A stretch of 64,000 nt of DNA from Planotetraspora sp. A-T 1434 (GTDB lineage Bacteria > Actinomycetota > Actinomycetes > Streptosporangiales > Streptosporangiaceae). Position numbers and translations under genes: made by a program. The DNA lies in assembly GCF_025420585.1 (NCBI RefSeq), contig NZ_JAOEGB010000016.1:114779-178778 (forward strand), read 5' to 3'. The notes under the pieces were generated by a model. That model worked only from the letters and a program-made list of their open reading frames with translations. It was not told the DNA's origin and made no database searches. The first letter of the stretch is position 1. Each line of letters starts with the position of its first letter. Of this stretch, positions 1-8,072 are shown one piece after another.

Positions 1-448
1 CGAGCCGACCGCCGGGCTCGACCCACAGGCGCGGCACGCCTGCTGGGACGTGGTCACCGGGCTCCGCGAGGCGGGCGTCTCCGTGGTGCTTACGACCCAC
101 CACATGGACGAGGCCGAGAAGCTCTCCGACCTCGTCGTGGTCATCGACCACGGCCGGGTGGTCGCGGAGGGGTCGCCGCAGGAGCTGACCGGCGCCGAGC
201 GCCAGCTCCGTTTCCGGGCCCGTCCGGGCCTCAACCTCGACGAGCTGCTCGGCGCGCTCCCTCCCGGCAGCGCCGCCAAGGAGTCTCCGTCGGGGCGCTA
301 CATCATCGAGGGACAGGTCGGCCCCCAGCTGCTGGCGACGGTAACCGCGTGGTGCGCCACCGAGGGCGTCACCACCGAGGACCTGAGCATCGAGCGCCGC
401 ACGCTGGAGGACGTCTTCCTGGAGCTCACCGGCAGGGAGCTCCGATGA
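1..448 (+). CDS. ABC exporter ATP-binding subunit (5' truncated)
   Basis: The frame is already open at base 2, so the gene begins before the window and only the last 148 codons are present. The visible part starts at the end of Walker B (EPTAGLDP, with the D-loop) and continues into the switch-histidine segment TTHHMDEAEKLSD. After that comes about 70 residues of C-terminal accessory domain typical of DrrA/CcmA-type exporters, which pair with an ABC-2 permease. The Walker A and signature motifs lie outside the window. Six bases separate its stop from the permease ATG, so the two form one transporter. The substrate cannot be told; drug or lipid export is usual for the family. Confidence 0.93.
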   Translation, partial: EPTAGLDPQARHACWDVVTGLREAGVSVVLTTHHMDEAEKLSDLVVVIDHGRVVAEGSPQELTGAERQLRFRARPGLNLDELLGALPPGSAAKESPSGRYIIEGQVGPQLLATVTAWCATEGVTTEDLSIERRTLEDVFLELTGRELR

Positions 449-454
449 GCCCTG

Positions 455-1255
455 ATGAGCCATGAGCACCGACGAACTCTGGACACCGTGATGACGACGC
501 TCGACTTCACCCCGAGACCCGGGGCGGCGCCGCTCCCCCGGATGATCCTCGCGCAGGCCGGCGCCGAGGTGCGCGCCATGCTCCGCAACGGCGAACAGCT
601 GCTGCTCACGATGATCATCCCGATCCTGCTGCTGGTCGGGTTCTCCCAGGCGCCGCTGATCGACGTCGGCGGGTCCCGGATCGGCTTCGTCACCCCCGGC
701 ATCCTGTCGCTCGCCGTCATGTCGACCGCGTTCACCGGGCAGGCCATCGCCACCGGCTTCGAGCGGCGGTACGGCGTGCTCAAACGGCTGGGCGCCACTC
801 CCCTGTCGCGGGCGGGGCTGCTGCTGGCCAAGACGGCCGCCGTCATCGCGGTCGAGCTGGTGCAGGTCGTGGTGATCGGTGCGGTGGCCCTGGTGCTCGG
901 CTGGTCGCCCCACGGCAATCCCGTCTGGGTCGTGCTGCTGATCCTGCTCGGCACGGCGGCCTTCAGCGGGATCGGGCTGCTCATGGCGGGGACGCTCCGG
1001 GCGGAGGCCACCCTCGCGGGGGCCAACCTCGTCTACCTGGTGCTGCTCGGGCTGGGCGGCGTGGTCTTCCCGCTGACCAAGTTCCCCGCGGCCGTGCAGC
1101 CGGTCCTCGGGCTGCTGCCGATCACGGCACTCACCGACGGCATGCGATCGGTGCTCGCGGCGGGGGCCGGGTTCCCGGGCGGCCCGCTGCTCGTGCTGGC
1201 CTGCTGGGCGGCCGTCTCCCTGGGCGTCGCCTCCCGCACCTTCCGCTGGGAATGA
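455..1255 (+). CDS. ABC-2 type transporter permease
   Basis: Integral membrane partner of the upstream ATPase. The 266-residue protein has a soluble N-terminus, a first membrane segment near residues 48-65, and five further hydrophobic segments. The region around residues 100-125 (GFERRYGVLKRLGATPLSR) is the conserved amphipathic loop of ABC-2 permeases that contacts the ATPase. The chosen ATG lies 6 bp after the ATPase stop. An internal GTG/ATG at 488/491 would give a protein starting MTTLDFTP, and that is an equally credible start because the first 12 residues are not conserved-looking. The substrate is unknown. Confidence 0.9.
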   Translation: MSHEHRRTLDTVMTTLDFTPRPGAAPLPRMILAQAGAEVRAMLRNGEQLLLTMIIPILLLVGFSQAPLIDVGGSRIGFVTPGILSLAVMSTAFTGQAIATGFERRYGVLKRLGATPLSRAGLLLAKTAAVIAVELVQVVVIGAVALVLGWSPHGNPVWVVLLILLGTAAFSGIGLLMAGTLRAEATLAGANLVYLVLLGLGGVVFPLTKFPAAVQPVLGLLPITALTDGMRSVLAAGAGFPGGPLLVLACWAAVSLGVASRTFRWE

Positions 1256-1271
1256 CTCCCCCCACCTAGCC

Positions 1272-1389
1272 GTGATCATGCACGCCTTCCCGTGCATGGG
1301 CACCGACCGGCCCCGACGCCCGCCGTGATCATGCACGGGTTCCGGCGCGCGGCAGATGACCTCGTCCGACGCCGATCGTGATCATGCAA
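1272..1389 (+). repeat. 53-bp array A: three GTGATCATGCAC copies
   Basis: GTGATCATGCAC occurs at 1272 and 1325, and GTGATCATGCAA at 1378, exactly 53 bp apart. A second box, GACCGG at 1305 and GACCTC at 1358, sits exactly 20 bp before the next copy. The DNA between is otherwise different. The array fills the gap between the ABC permease and the EamA exporter and reads toward the exporter gene. Arrays with the same architecture occur near 21.0, 23.8, 35.8 and 41.3 kb. Confidence 0.9.
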
Positions 1390-1476
1390 CGGCGTGCGTC
1401 GTGCCCGTACGGCTCTGGCATAGTGCTTTTGCCCGGTAATGGAATGATTGACCCCTTCGCAATTGGAGCCGTGCGC

Positions 1477-2382
1477 ATGACCGCTGAAATCCTGTCCGGG
1501 GCCGCCGAGCCGTACAGGATCAGGCCGGGGAAGGCGCTGCGCGCGGCGTCGGACGCGGTGCCCCCGTCCGGGCTGGTGCTGCTGGCCATCCTGTCGGTGC
1601 AGGTCGGGGCCGGTCTGGCCAAGCACCTGTTCGCGCAGCTCCCGCCGAGCGCGGTGGTCTTCCTGCGGATCGCCACCGGGGCGGTCATCCTCGTGGCCGT
1701 CGCCCGGCCCAAGGTGCGCGGCCTGACCCGGCGGGACCTCGCCGTCGGCATCGGCTTCGGGCTCAGTCTGGGTCTGATGAACTGGTCGTTCTACGAGGCG
1801 CTCGCGCGGCTGCCCATCGGGATCGCGGTGGCCATCGAGTTCATCGGGCCGCTCACCGTGGCGGTGGCCGCCTCCCATCGCCGGCTCGACCTGGTCTGGG
1901 TCGTCCTGGCTGCGACGGGTGTGACCCTGCTCGCGCCCTGGGGACAGGGGGGCGCGGCCGTCTGGGCCGGCATCGGGTTCGCGGCGTTCGCCGGCGTCTG
2001 CTGGGCGGCCTACATCCTCCTGGCGTCCGCCACCGGGGCGCGCTTCCCCGGCGCCAGCGGGCTCTCCTTCGCGATGATCGTGGCCACGATCCTCATCACG
2101 CCCGTCGGGATCGTCTCCGGCGGAGCCGCCCTGCTCCAGCCCGAGATCCTGCTGCTGGGCGCGGGTGTGGGGCTGCTGTCGTCGGTCATTCCGTACTCGC
2201 TGGAGCTGGAGGCCCTGCGCCGGATGCCCAAGCGCGTCTTCGGCGTCCTCATGAGCCTGGAGCCGGGCGTCGCCGCGCTCGTCGGTTTCTTCGTCCTCGG
2301 CGAGGTGCTGCGGGTGCGCGAATGGGCGGCGATCGGCTGCGTCGTCATCGCCTCGATCGGGGCCACCCGCTCGGAAGGGTGA
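1477..2382 (+). CDS. EamA-family (RhtA-like) metabolite exporter
   Basis: A 301-residue inner-membrane protein with ten predicted hydrophobic segments arranged as two EamA repeats. It resembles the threonine/homoserine exporter RhtA. Recognisable stretches are NWSFYEALARLPIGIAVAIE (end of repeat one) and SSVIPYSLELEALRRMP (repeat two). ATG 1477 is chosen because translation from earlier in-frame codons would add a non-membrane, repeat-derived leader. A GGAG lies about 10 bp upstream. The gene stands alone downstream of array A, whose last copy is about 85 bp before the start codon. The actual substrate (amino acid or drug) is not visible. Confidence 0.9.
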   Translation: MTAEILSGAAEPYRIRPGKALRAASDAVPPSGLVLLAILSVQVGAGLAKHLFAQLPPSAVVFLRIATGAVILVAVARPKVRGLTRRDLAVGIGFGLSLGLMNWSFYEALARLPIGIAVAIEFIGPLTVAVAASHRRLDLVWVVLAATGVTLLAPWGQGGAAVWAGIGFAAFAGVCWAAYILLASATGARFPGASGLSFAMIVATILITPVGIVSGGAALLQPEILLLGAGVGLLSSVIPYSLELEALRRMPKRVFGVLMSLEPGVAALVGFFVLGEVLRVREWAAIGCVVIASIGATRSEG

Positions 2383-2404
2383 GGCGGGAGGCCTAACCGG
2401 GGCC

Positions 2405-3082
2405 CTATCCGGGGCCGCTGGACCAGATGCCCCGCATGTGCTCGATGTGGTGTGTCATGATGCGTTCGGCGGCCTGGCGGTCGCCGCGGACCAGGGCGTC
2501 GAGGACCTCGACGTGCTCGCGGGCCGCGTCCGCCAGCAGCCCCCGGTCGGCGAGTCCCTTCAGGCCGTAGAGCCGGGCCCGGCCGCGCAGGTTCCGGATC
2601 ACCTCGACGAGGTGCGCGTTGCCCGAGAGCGCCAGCAGCTCCAGGTGGAACCGCAGGTCGGCGTTGACGTAGCCCAGGAGGTCCGTGCGGCGGGCCGCGG
2701 CGACGATCTCCTGCGCCAGGGGCCGTAACTCCTGGAAGTCCGGCGCGCGGCCGCTGTCTGCCAGCCGGGCCACGGTCGGCACCTCGATCAGCCGCCGCAG
2801 CTCGGTGATCTCCTCCAGGTCGCGCTCGGACATCACGCTCACCCGGAAGCCCTTGTTGCGCACGGCCTCGACGAGGCCCTCCTTGGCGAGGTCGAGCATC
2901 GCCTCACGCACCGGCGTAGCCGAGACCCCGAACTGGGCGGCCAGCACGGGGGCCGAGTAGACCACCCCCGGCCGCATCTCCCCCGCCACGAGAGCGCTGC
3001 GCAGCGCCTGTGCCACCTGTTCCCGCAGACTCTGCCGCTCTCCGACGGCGGGCAGGCCGAGGCCCTCCGGTCCCGTCCCCAT
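2405..3082 (-). CDS. GntR-family regulator, FadR/FCD subfamily
   Basis: A 225-residue DNA-binding regulator. Residues about 15-80 form the GntR winged helix (SLREQVAQALRSALVAGEM, then QFGVSATPVREAMLDLAKEG). Residues about 90-220 form the all-helical FCD ligand domain, with the usual acidic and histidine positions around DLRFHLELL and MTHHIEHM. It is convergent with the exporter upstream and divergent from ctaA, with a 113-bp gap that holds an inverted repeat. Candidate targets are itself and its neighbours. The ligand, often a small organic acid, is unknown. ATG 3082 is used because upstream in-frame sequence is proline/arginine-rich and not family-like. Confidence 0.9.
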   Translation of the reverse strand: MGTGPEGLGLPAVGERQSLREQVAQALRSALVAGEMRPGVVYSAPVLAAQFGVSATPVREAMLDLAKEGLVEAVRNKGFRVSVMSERDLEEITELRRLIEVPTVARLADSGRAPDFQELRPLAQEIVAAARRTDLLGYVNADLRFHLELLALSGNAHLVEVIRNLRGRARLYGLKGLADRGLLADAAREHVEVLDALVRGDRQAAERIMTHHIEHMRGIWSSGPG

Positions 3083-3110
3083 GGCTCTCCTCCCGATGCC
3101 CCCGCCCGGC

Positions 3111-3140
3111 GATCGTACCGTTCCGGCCCGGAAACGATCA
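3111..3140. promoter_or_regulatory. Inverted repeat in GntR-ctaA divergent region
   Basis: TTCCGG-C-CCGGAA (3121-3133) is a perfect palindrome flanked on both sides by GATC-containing sequence (GATCGT on the left, ACGATC on the right). It lies 39 bp upstream of the GntR start and 63 bp upstream of ctaA. Its position fits an autoregulatory operator of the GntR protein. This is an inference from symmetry and location only. Confidence 0.35.
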
Positions 3141-3195
3141 CGCCGTCCGCCGGGGACGCGGGCCGGAAACGGGAGCATGGCCCCCGCGGCCTACC

Positions 3196-4239
3196 ATGAA
3201 TGCCGTGAACCACCTCTCTGACCAGCCTCGCGCGAGCGTGATCGCCCTCTACCGGTCGTTCTGGTTCCCGACCGTCGAGACGATGCGGCGGTGGGCGCTG
3301 GCGGCGGTGGTGGTCAACGCGGGCATCACCGTAACCGGCGCGGCCGTCCGGGTCACCGGGTCGGGCCTCGGCTGCCCGACGTGGCCGAGATGCACCCCGG
3401 ACAGCTTCGTCCCGGTCAGGCACGACGCGCACTCCGCTATCAACATGGCGATCGAGTTCGGCAACCGGCTGCTGACGTTCCTGGTGCTCGCCGTCGCGGC
3501 GGCCTGCGTGGTCGCCGCCGTACGGCTCGGCCGCCCCGATTACGGGCAGCGCCGTCCCGCCTTGGTGCGGCTGGCCGCGCTGCAGCCGCTCGGCGTCCTG
3601 GCGCAGGCCCTGTGGGGCGGCCTGGTGGTGCGCACGCTGCTCAACCCGGTCACGGTGAGCGTCCACTTCCTCCTGTCCATCGGGATGATCGCCGCGGCGT
3701 TCACGCTGTTCGCGCGGTCCGGGGAGGGCGACGCGCCGCCGCAGCGGCTGGTTCACCGTGACATCCGCACTCTCGGGTTCGTCCTCACCGCGGCGGTGTT
3801 CGTCCTCCTGATCGCGGGAGTGGTCGTCACCGGCACGGGCCCGCATTCGGGCGACAAGGCCGCGTCGCGGTTCGGCTTCGACATCCAGAGCGTGGCACAA
3901 CTGCACACCGACATCGTGTGGATCGTGGTGGGGCTCACGTTCGCGCTGCTGTTCTCGCTGCACGTGACCGACTCCCCCGGACGCGCGAGGCGGGCCGCGC
4001 TCGTGCTGCTCGGGGTGGAGCTGGCCCAGGGTGTGGTCGGCTACGTGCAGTATTTCCTGGCCGTCCCGGCGTTCCTCGTCGGCGTGCACGTGCTGGGCTC
4101 GACCCTCGTGTGGATCGCCACGCTGCGCGTGGTGTTCCTCATGCGGTCACGCGGCCCGGTCGCCACTCCGGTATCCGGCCGCTCGAACCGCGACGAACTC
4201 GCAACGAACTACGCCATGCGAGCGTCTAATCCCGCGTGA
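3196..4239 (+). CDS. ctaA: Heme A synthase
   Basis: A 347-residue multi-pass membrane protein of the CtaA/COX15 family, which oxidises heme O to heme A for cytochrome aa3 oxidase. About eight membrane segments are visible in two four-helix halves. The first loop carries the cysteine pair seen in actinobacterial and Bacillus CtaA (GCPTWPRC). The histidine-bearing helices include EFGNRLLTF, VSVHFLLS, AQLHTDIVW and VGVHVLGS. ATG 3196 begins MNAVNHLSD, a short cytoplasmic N-terminus before helix one. Its partner ctaB is about 5 kb downstream on the other strand. The stop overlaps the next gene (GTGA). Confidence 0.95.
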   Translation: MNAVNHLSDQPRASVIALYRSFWFPTVETMRRWALAAVVVNAGITVTGAAVRVTGSGLGCPTWPRCTPDSFVPVRHDAHSAINMAIEFGNRLLTFLVLAVAAACVVAAVRLGRPDYGQRRPALVRLAALQPLGVLAQALWGGLVVRTLLNPVTVSVHFLLSIGMIAAAFTLFARSGEGDAPPQRLVHRDIRTLGFVLTAAVFVLLIAGVVVTGTGPHSGDKAASRFGFDIQSVAQLHTDIVWIVVGLTFALLFSLHVTDSPGRARRAALVLLGVELAQGVVGYVQYFLAVPAFLVGVHVLGSTLVWIATLRVVFLMRSRGPVATPVSGRSNRDELATNYAMRASNPA

Positions 4240-4952
4240 TCACTCTTCTGCCCTGGCGATGGTCGCGCGCCGCGCTGCGAAGGGCGTTCCAGTGCCTCGC
4301 CGTCCTCAGCGTCCTGCCGCTGGCCCCGATCACGTGGGTCTGGCTCACGAGCGCGCCGCATCGGGTGGTCGCCGAGCCCGGGACGCCCTGGATGGAATCG
4401 GTGCCGGCGATGCCCGCGGCGCTCGTTCTCGGCGCGGGGATCTTCGGCGACCGGCCCAGCCCGATGCTGCGGACCCGGCTCGCCCTCGCGACCCGGCTCT
4501 ACCAGGAGGGCAAGGTGCGCGCGCTGCTGCTGTCGGGTGACAACAGCCGCGCCGGATACGACGAGCCGACCGTGATGCGCGACTTCCTGATCGCCCATGG
4601 CGTGCCCGCCAAGAAGATCGTCCTCGACTACGCGGGCTTCGACACCTGGGACTCCTGTGTCCGGGCCAGGAGGATCTTCGGGGCCTCACGCCTGATCGTG
4701 GTGACCCAGGAGTTCCATCTTCCCCGGGCCGTCGCGCTGTGCCGTACGGCCGGCCTGGACGCGTTCGGGGTGGGCGACGACTCCACTCCCGACTGGCCGA
4801 TGGAGACCGCGGGGTACGCCGCGCGGGAGGTCTTCGCCTCCGCCAAGGGCGTGCTGGACGGCGTGCTCCTCCATTCCGAGCCCCGGTTCCTCGGCCCCCA
4901 TGAGATCGGGCTCGACCGAGCCCTGGCGTCCGCGCGCCGCGCCCGGCGCTGA
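4236..4952 (+). CDS. DUF218 / SanA-YdcF-type envelope protein
   Basis: A 238-residue protein with one N-terminal membrane anchor (residues about 15-40) followed by a DUF218 domain. Conserved elements are ALVLGAGIFGDRPSPMLRTR, LLLSGDN, EPTVMRDFLIAHGVP and the TQEFHLPRAV histidine motif. This matches SanA, the vancomycin-exclusion protein of enterics, and ElyC/YdcF proteins linked to envelope integrity; the biochemical activity of the family is poorly defined. The GTG start overlaps the ctaA stop, so translation is probably coupled. The combination with ctaA looks positional rather than functional. Confidence 0.88.
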   Translation: MITLLPWRWSRAALRRAFQCLAVLSVLPLAPITWVWLTSAPHRVVAEPGTPWMESVPAMPAALVLGAGIFGDRPSPMLRTRLALATRLYQEGKVRALLLSGDNSRAGYDEPTVMRDFLIAHGVPAKKIVLDYAGFDTWDSCVRARRIFGASRLIVVTQEFHLPRAVALCRTAGLDAFGVGDDSTPDWPMETAGYAAREVFASAKGVLDGVLLHSEPRFLGPHEIGLDRALASARRARR

Positions 4953-4974
4953 CGCCAAGGCCGGAATCCCGCGG

Positions 4975-6261
4975 TCAGGTCATCCCGGAGCCGCCCGGGG
5001 GGAAGCCGGGGCCGGCCGCGCCGTACCCGGGCCCCTGACCCGGCCGGCGGCCGGGGGGCGGGGCTCCGGGGGCGTACCCCGGCGGCGGCACTCCCCGGGC
5101 GGCGCGGGCCTGGTGGCGCTCCGGGAGCGGGAAGGACATCCGGGCGTAGGCCATGAGGTCGGCCAGCGACCGCTGGGTGGTCCTGAACGTGGCCTCGTCC
5201 ACGCCTCCTCTGGCCGCACGGGCGTGGAGCAACCCGAGCTCCGTCGAGGCGAGCTGGTAGTCGCTCATGGCCCGCGCGCCCGCCTTGCCGCCGTGGGCCT
5301 TGGCCCAGGCCCGGGCGTGGCTGCGCCGCCGCAACGACGTGAGCATGAAGATGTCCGCCTGGTTGACCAGCCCGTTCGGCTCGTACGACGGCAGGTAGTG
5401 CTGGATGAGGCCGATGATGCGCTTCCTGTCCCTGAAGATCACGGTCAGCTCGACGACCAGCAGGACCATCAGGATGAGGTAGGCGATCGCGAGCCCCCCG
5501 AGCCCGCCGAACGACGCGAAGCCGTTCCATATGCCGTGCAGGAGCATCGCGCCGACCCAGCCCGCGATGATCATCACGACGCCGGACGGCCCCCTACGGT
5601 GGGCCGCGTAGGCCACCGAGATGCCGATCAGGGACGTGAAGAGCGGGTGGGCGAACGGCGAGAGCACCCCGCGCAGCACCAGCGTGGCGGCGAGCACCTG
5701 GGCCCCGTTCTCGTTCAGCGCCGCGATGTAGTAGCTGACGTTCTCCGACATCGCGAAGCCGAGGCCGACCATGCTGGCGTAGATGATGCCGTCGGTGGGC
5801 CCGTCCAGCTCCTGGCGGCGGTATCGGAACAGCCCCAGCAGCACGAGCCCCTTCAGCGTCTCCTCCACCGGCGGCGCGCCGAAGGTGGCGACCAGGCTGC
5901 GGGCGCTGTTCTCGTCGCCGAGCTGGTGGGCCACGTAGACGAGGTTGAGCGAGTTCAGGAGGCCCGCGACCAGGACGGCGATGCCCGCCCCCCACGCGAA
6001 CGCGAAGATCAGGTTGGTGCGGGGCTCCGGCTCCAGGCGGTCGAGGGCGAGCACGCCCGCCAGCAGCAGCGGAACGGGGGCCACGGCGAGCCCCAGCGCG
6101 ATGAAGAAGTGAACGGGGTCGCCGTTCAGTATGTCGAACGAGAAGGACACCAGAGCGCAGATCCCGGCGATCACGAGACCGATGATCAGACCGACTGACG
6201 GACGCTCCTTCAGCACCGCACGAGGATCAAGGCTGGCCATTCCGCGAATGTAACCGAACAT
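4975..6261 (-). CDS. PrsW-family intramembrane metalloprotease
   Basis: A 428-residue membrane protein with about eight membrane segments. The PrsW signature residues are all present: EE in PPVEETLKG, SEN in GFAMSENVSYY, and two histidines in HPLFTSLIG and LLHGIWNG. PrsW-type proteases cleave anti-sigma factors or other membrane substrates. The last 120 residues are soluble and end in a Pro/Gly-rich tail (about residues 385-428). The ATG at 6261 is chosen because GGAGGGG precedes it by about 13 bp; MASLDP at 6240 is the alternative. The gene is convergent with the SanA-like gene. The substrate is unknown. Confidence 0.88.
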   Translation of the reverse strand: MFGYIRGMASLDPRAVLKERPSVGLIIGLVIAGICALVSFSFDILNGDPVHFFIALGLAVAPVPLLLAGVLALDRLEPEPRTNLIFAFAWGAGIAVLVAGLLNSLNLVYVAHQLGDENSARSLVATFGAPPVEETLKGLVLLGLFRYRRQELDGPTDGIIYASMVGLGFAMSENVSYYIAALNENGAQVLAATLVLRGVLSPFAHPLFTSLIGISVAYAAHRRGPSGVVMIIAGWVGAMLLHGIWNGFASFGGLGGLAIAYLILMVLLVVELTVIFRDRKRIIGLIQHYLPSYEPNGLVNQADIFMLTSLRRRSHARAWAKAHGGKAGARAMSDYQLASTELGLLHARAARGGVDEATFRTTQRSLADLMAYARMSFPLPERHQARAARGVPPPGYAPGAPPPGRRPGQGPGYGAAGPGFPPGGSGMT

Positions 6262-6404
6262 CCACGTTCTGTCCCCTCCACCCCCACCGCTACGGCCTCG
6301 GCCGCTGTCCCCGGGACCGCGGCCGGGGTTGCGGCCGGGGTTGCGGAACCGGTGGTTCGCGATACCTTCACGATCGCGATATCCGTTCTGGACGAGTGGG
6401 GACG

Positions 6405-8018
6405 ATGAGCGAGAAACCTCCGGGCGGCCTGGGCCGGCGGGGATTCCTGCGCGTGGCGGGGACCACCGCCGTAAGCGCGGTCGCCGCGGGGGCGGGGGTG
6501 GCGGGGGACGCCTCACCGGCCGCCCGGCAGGCCGCCCAGCCGGGCGCAGCCGGTCCGGCCCCCACAGGCGTGGGTGCGGCCAAGAACGCCACCGAGCCCG
6601 GCCCGGTGGCGTCGCAGGGGACGAGGGCCGCGGCCCTGCCCGAGCGGCTGCTCCCGGGCGACCCGTCCTGGCGGCTGCGCAGGTACGGCCCGGCCGACGC
6701 CATCGACGGCTACTGCGACCAGGTGAGCGTGTTCCCCGGCGAGCCGGTGGGCCTGCACGCCTCCACGACCGCGGACCGCTTCCGGGTCACCGCGTACCGC
6801 ATGGGCTGGTACGGCGGGGCGCTGGCGCGCCGGGTGTGGCGGTCGGGCTGGATGAAGGGCCGGAGGCAGGCCCCGTCCGAGCTCGCCCAGGCCACCCGCA
6901 CGGTGCACGCCGGGTGGGACCGGACGCTGTCGGTGCCCACGGACGGCTGGCCGGAAGGGGCCTACCTGCTTCGCCTCGACGCCGACCACGGGCCCCAGCG
7001 CTACGTGCCGCTGGTCGTGCGGTCCGCGACCGCCGCCGGGAAGACCGTGCTGGTCCACGCCGCGGCTACGTGGCAGGCCTACAACAGGTGGGGCGGATAC
7101 AGCCTCTACTACGGCGAGGACGGCCGCTACGACAGCCGCTCGCTCGCCGTGACCTTCGACCGGCCGTACGACAAGGTGGGGGTGCGGAAGTTCCTGATCC
7201 ACGAGCGGGCGGTGGTGGAGCTGGCCGAACGGCTCGGCATCCCGCTGGCGTACACGACCGGCGTGGATCTGGAGTCCGGCGGCCAGGTGCTGGACGGCGC
7301 CACGGCGGTCTTCTTCCTCGGCCACGATGAGTACTGGACGCCGGGGACGCGCCGCCGCGTCACCGAGGCCAGGGACGCGGGCGCCAACCTCGCCTTCCTC
7401 GGGGCCAACACCTGTTACCGCCGCATCCGCCTGGAGCGGGACGGCCGCCTGGTGGTCTGCTACAAGACCGCCGCCGCCGAGGACCCCGTGTACGGCAGGC
7501 ACCCGTCGCTGGTGACGACGGACTTCCGGGCCGACCCGGCGCCGGACCCCGAGTCGTCGCTGACCGGGGTCTACTACGACGGCTTCCCGGCGGACGCCCC
7601 CTATGTGGTCACGGCTCCCCGCCACTGGGTCTTCTCCGGCACGGGCGTGCGGCAGGGAGACTCCTTCCCGCACCTGGTGGGCGTGGAGTACGACCGGGTG
7701 ACCCCGAGCGTGCCGACGCCCCGGCCGCTGGAGATCCTCTCCCACTCGCCCCTGACGTGCGCGGGGCGGCCGAGCTTCGCCGACTCGGCCTACTACACGA
7801 CGCCTGAGGGGGCCGCGGTCTTCGCGTCGGGGACGATGCGGTGGACCGAGGCGCTGATGGCCGGGACCCGCGACAGCCCGGAGGCGCACGGCATCGACGC
7901 CCGCACGAGGAGATTCGTCACAACGGTGACGACCAATCTGCTGACGGCGTTCGCCGAGGGCCCGGCGGGGACGCACCGGCCGCCCCCGGAGGACAACGTC
8001 CGCAAGATCTACGGCTGA
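6405..8018 (+). CDS. Tat-exported N,N-dimethylformamidase-like family protein
   Basis: A 537-residue protein beginning with a twin-arginine signal (LGRRGFLRVAG, then an alanine-rich hydrophobic stretch to about residue 45), so it is probably folded before export. The rest matches the family named after the large subunit of N,N-dimethylformamidase. Stretches shared with the family include YRMGWYGG, WQAYNRWGGYSLY, FLGHDEYW and the closing SGTMRWTEAL. Most actinobacterial members have no known substrate, and no small-subunit gene is present nearby, so dimethylformamidase activity should not be assumed. ATG 6405 has a GTGGGGA ribosome site; GTG 6396 is possible. Confidence 0.8.
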   Translation: MSEKPPGGLGRRGFLRVAGTTAVSAVAAGAGVAGDASPAARQAAQPGAAGPAPTGVGAAKNATEPGPVASQGTRAAALPERLLPGDPSWRLRRYGPADAIDGYCDQVSVFPGEPVGLHASTTADRFRVTAYRMGWYGGALARRVWRSGWMKGRRQAPSELAQATRTVHAGWDRTLSVPTDGWPEGAYLLRLDADHGPQRYVPLVVRSATAAGKTVLVHAAATWQAYNRWGGYSLYYGEDGRYDSRSLAVTFDRPYDKVGVRKFLIHERAVVELAERLGIPLAYTTGVDLESGGQVLDGATAVFFLGHDEYWTPGTRRRVTEARDAGANLAFLGANTCYRRIRLERDGRLVVCYKTAAAEDPVYGRHPSLVTTDFRADPAPDPESSLTGVYYDGFPADAPYVVTAPRHWVFSGTGVRQGDSFPHLVGVEYDRVTPSVPTPRPLEILSHSPLTCAGRPSFADSAYYTTPEGAAVFASGTMRWTEALMAGTRDSPEAHGIDARTRRFVTTVTTNLLTAFAEGPAGTHRPPPEDNVRKIYG

Positions 8019-8038
8019 GAGCCCGTGGGGTCGGGCGC

Positions 8039-8072
8039 GATCAACCGGGCCGGATCAACCGGGCGGGATCAG
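8039..8072. repeat. 14-bp short tandem repeat
   Basis: GATCAACCGGGC recurs with a 14-bp period at 8039 and 8053, with a partial third unit at 8067. It sits in the 50-bp gap between the convergent Tat-protein gene and ctaB and runs into the ctaB stop. Confidence 0.7.
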
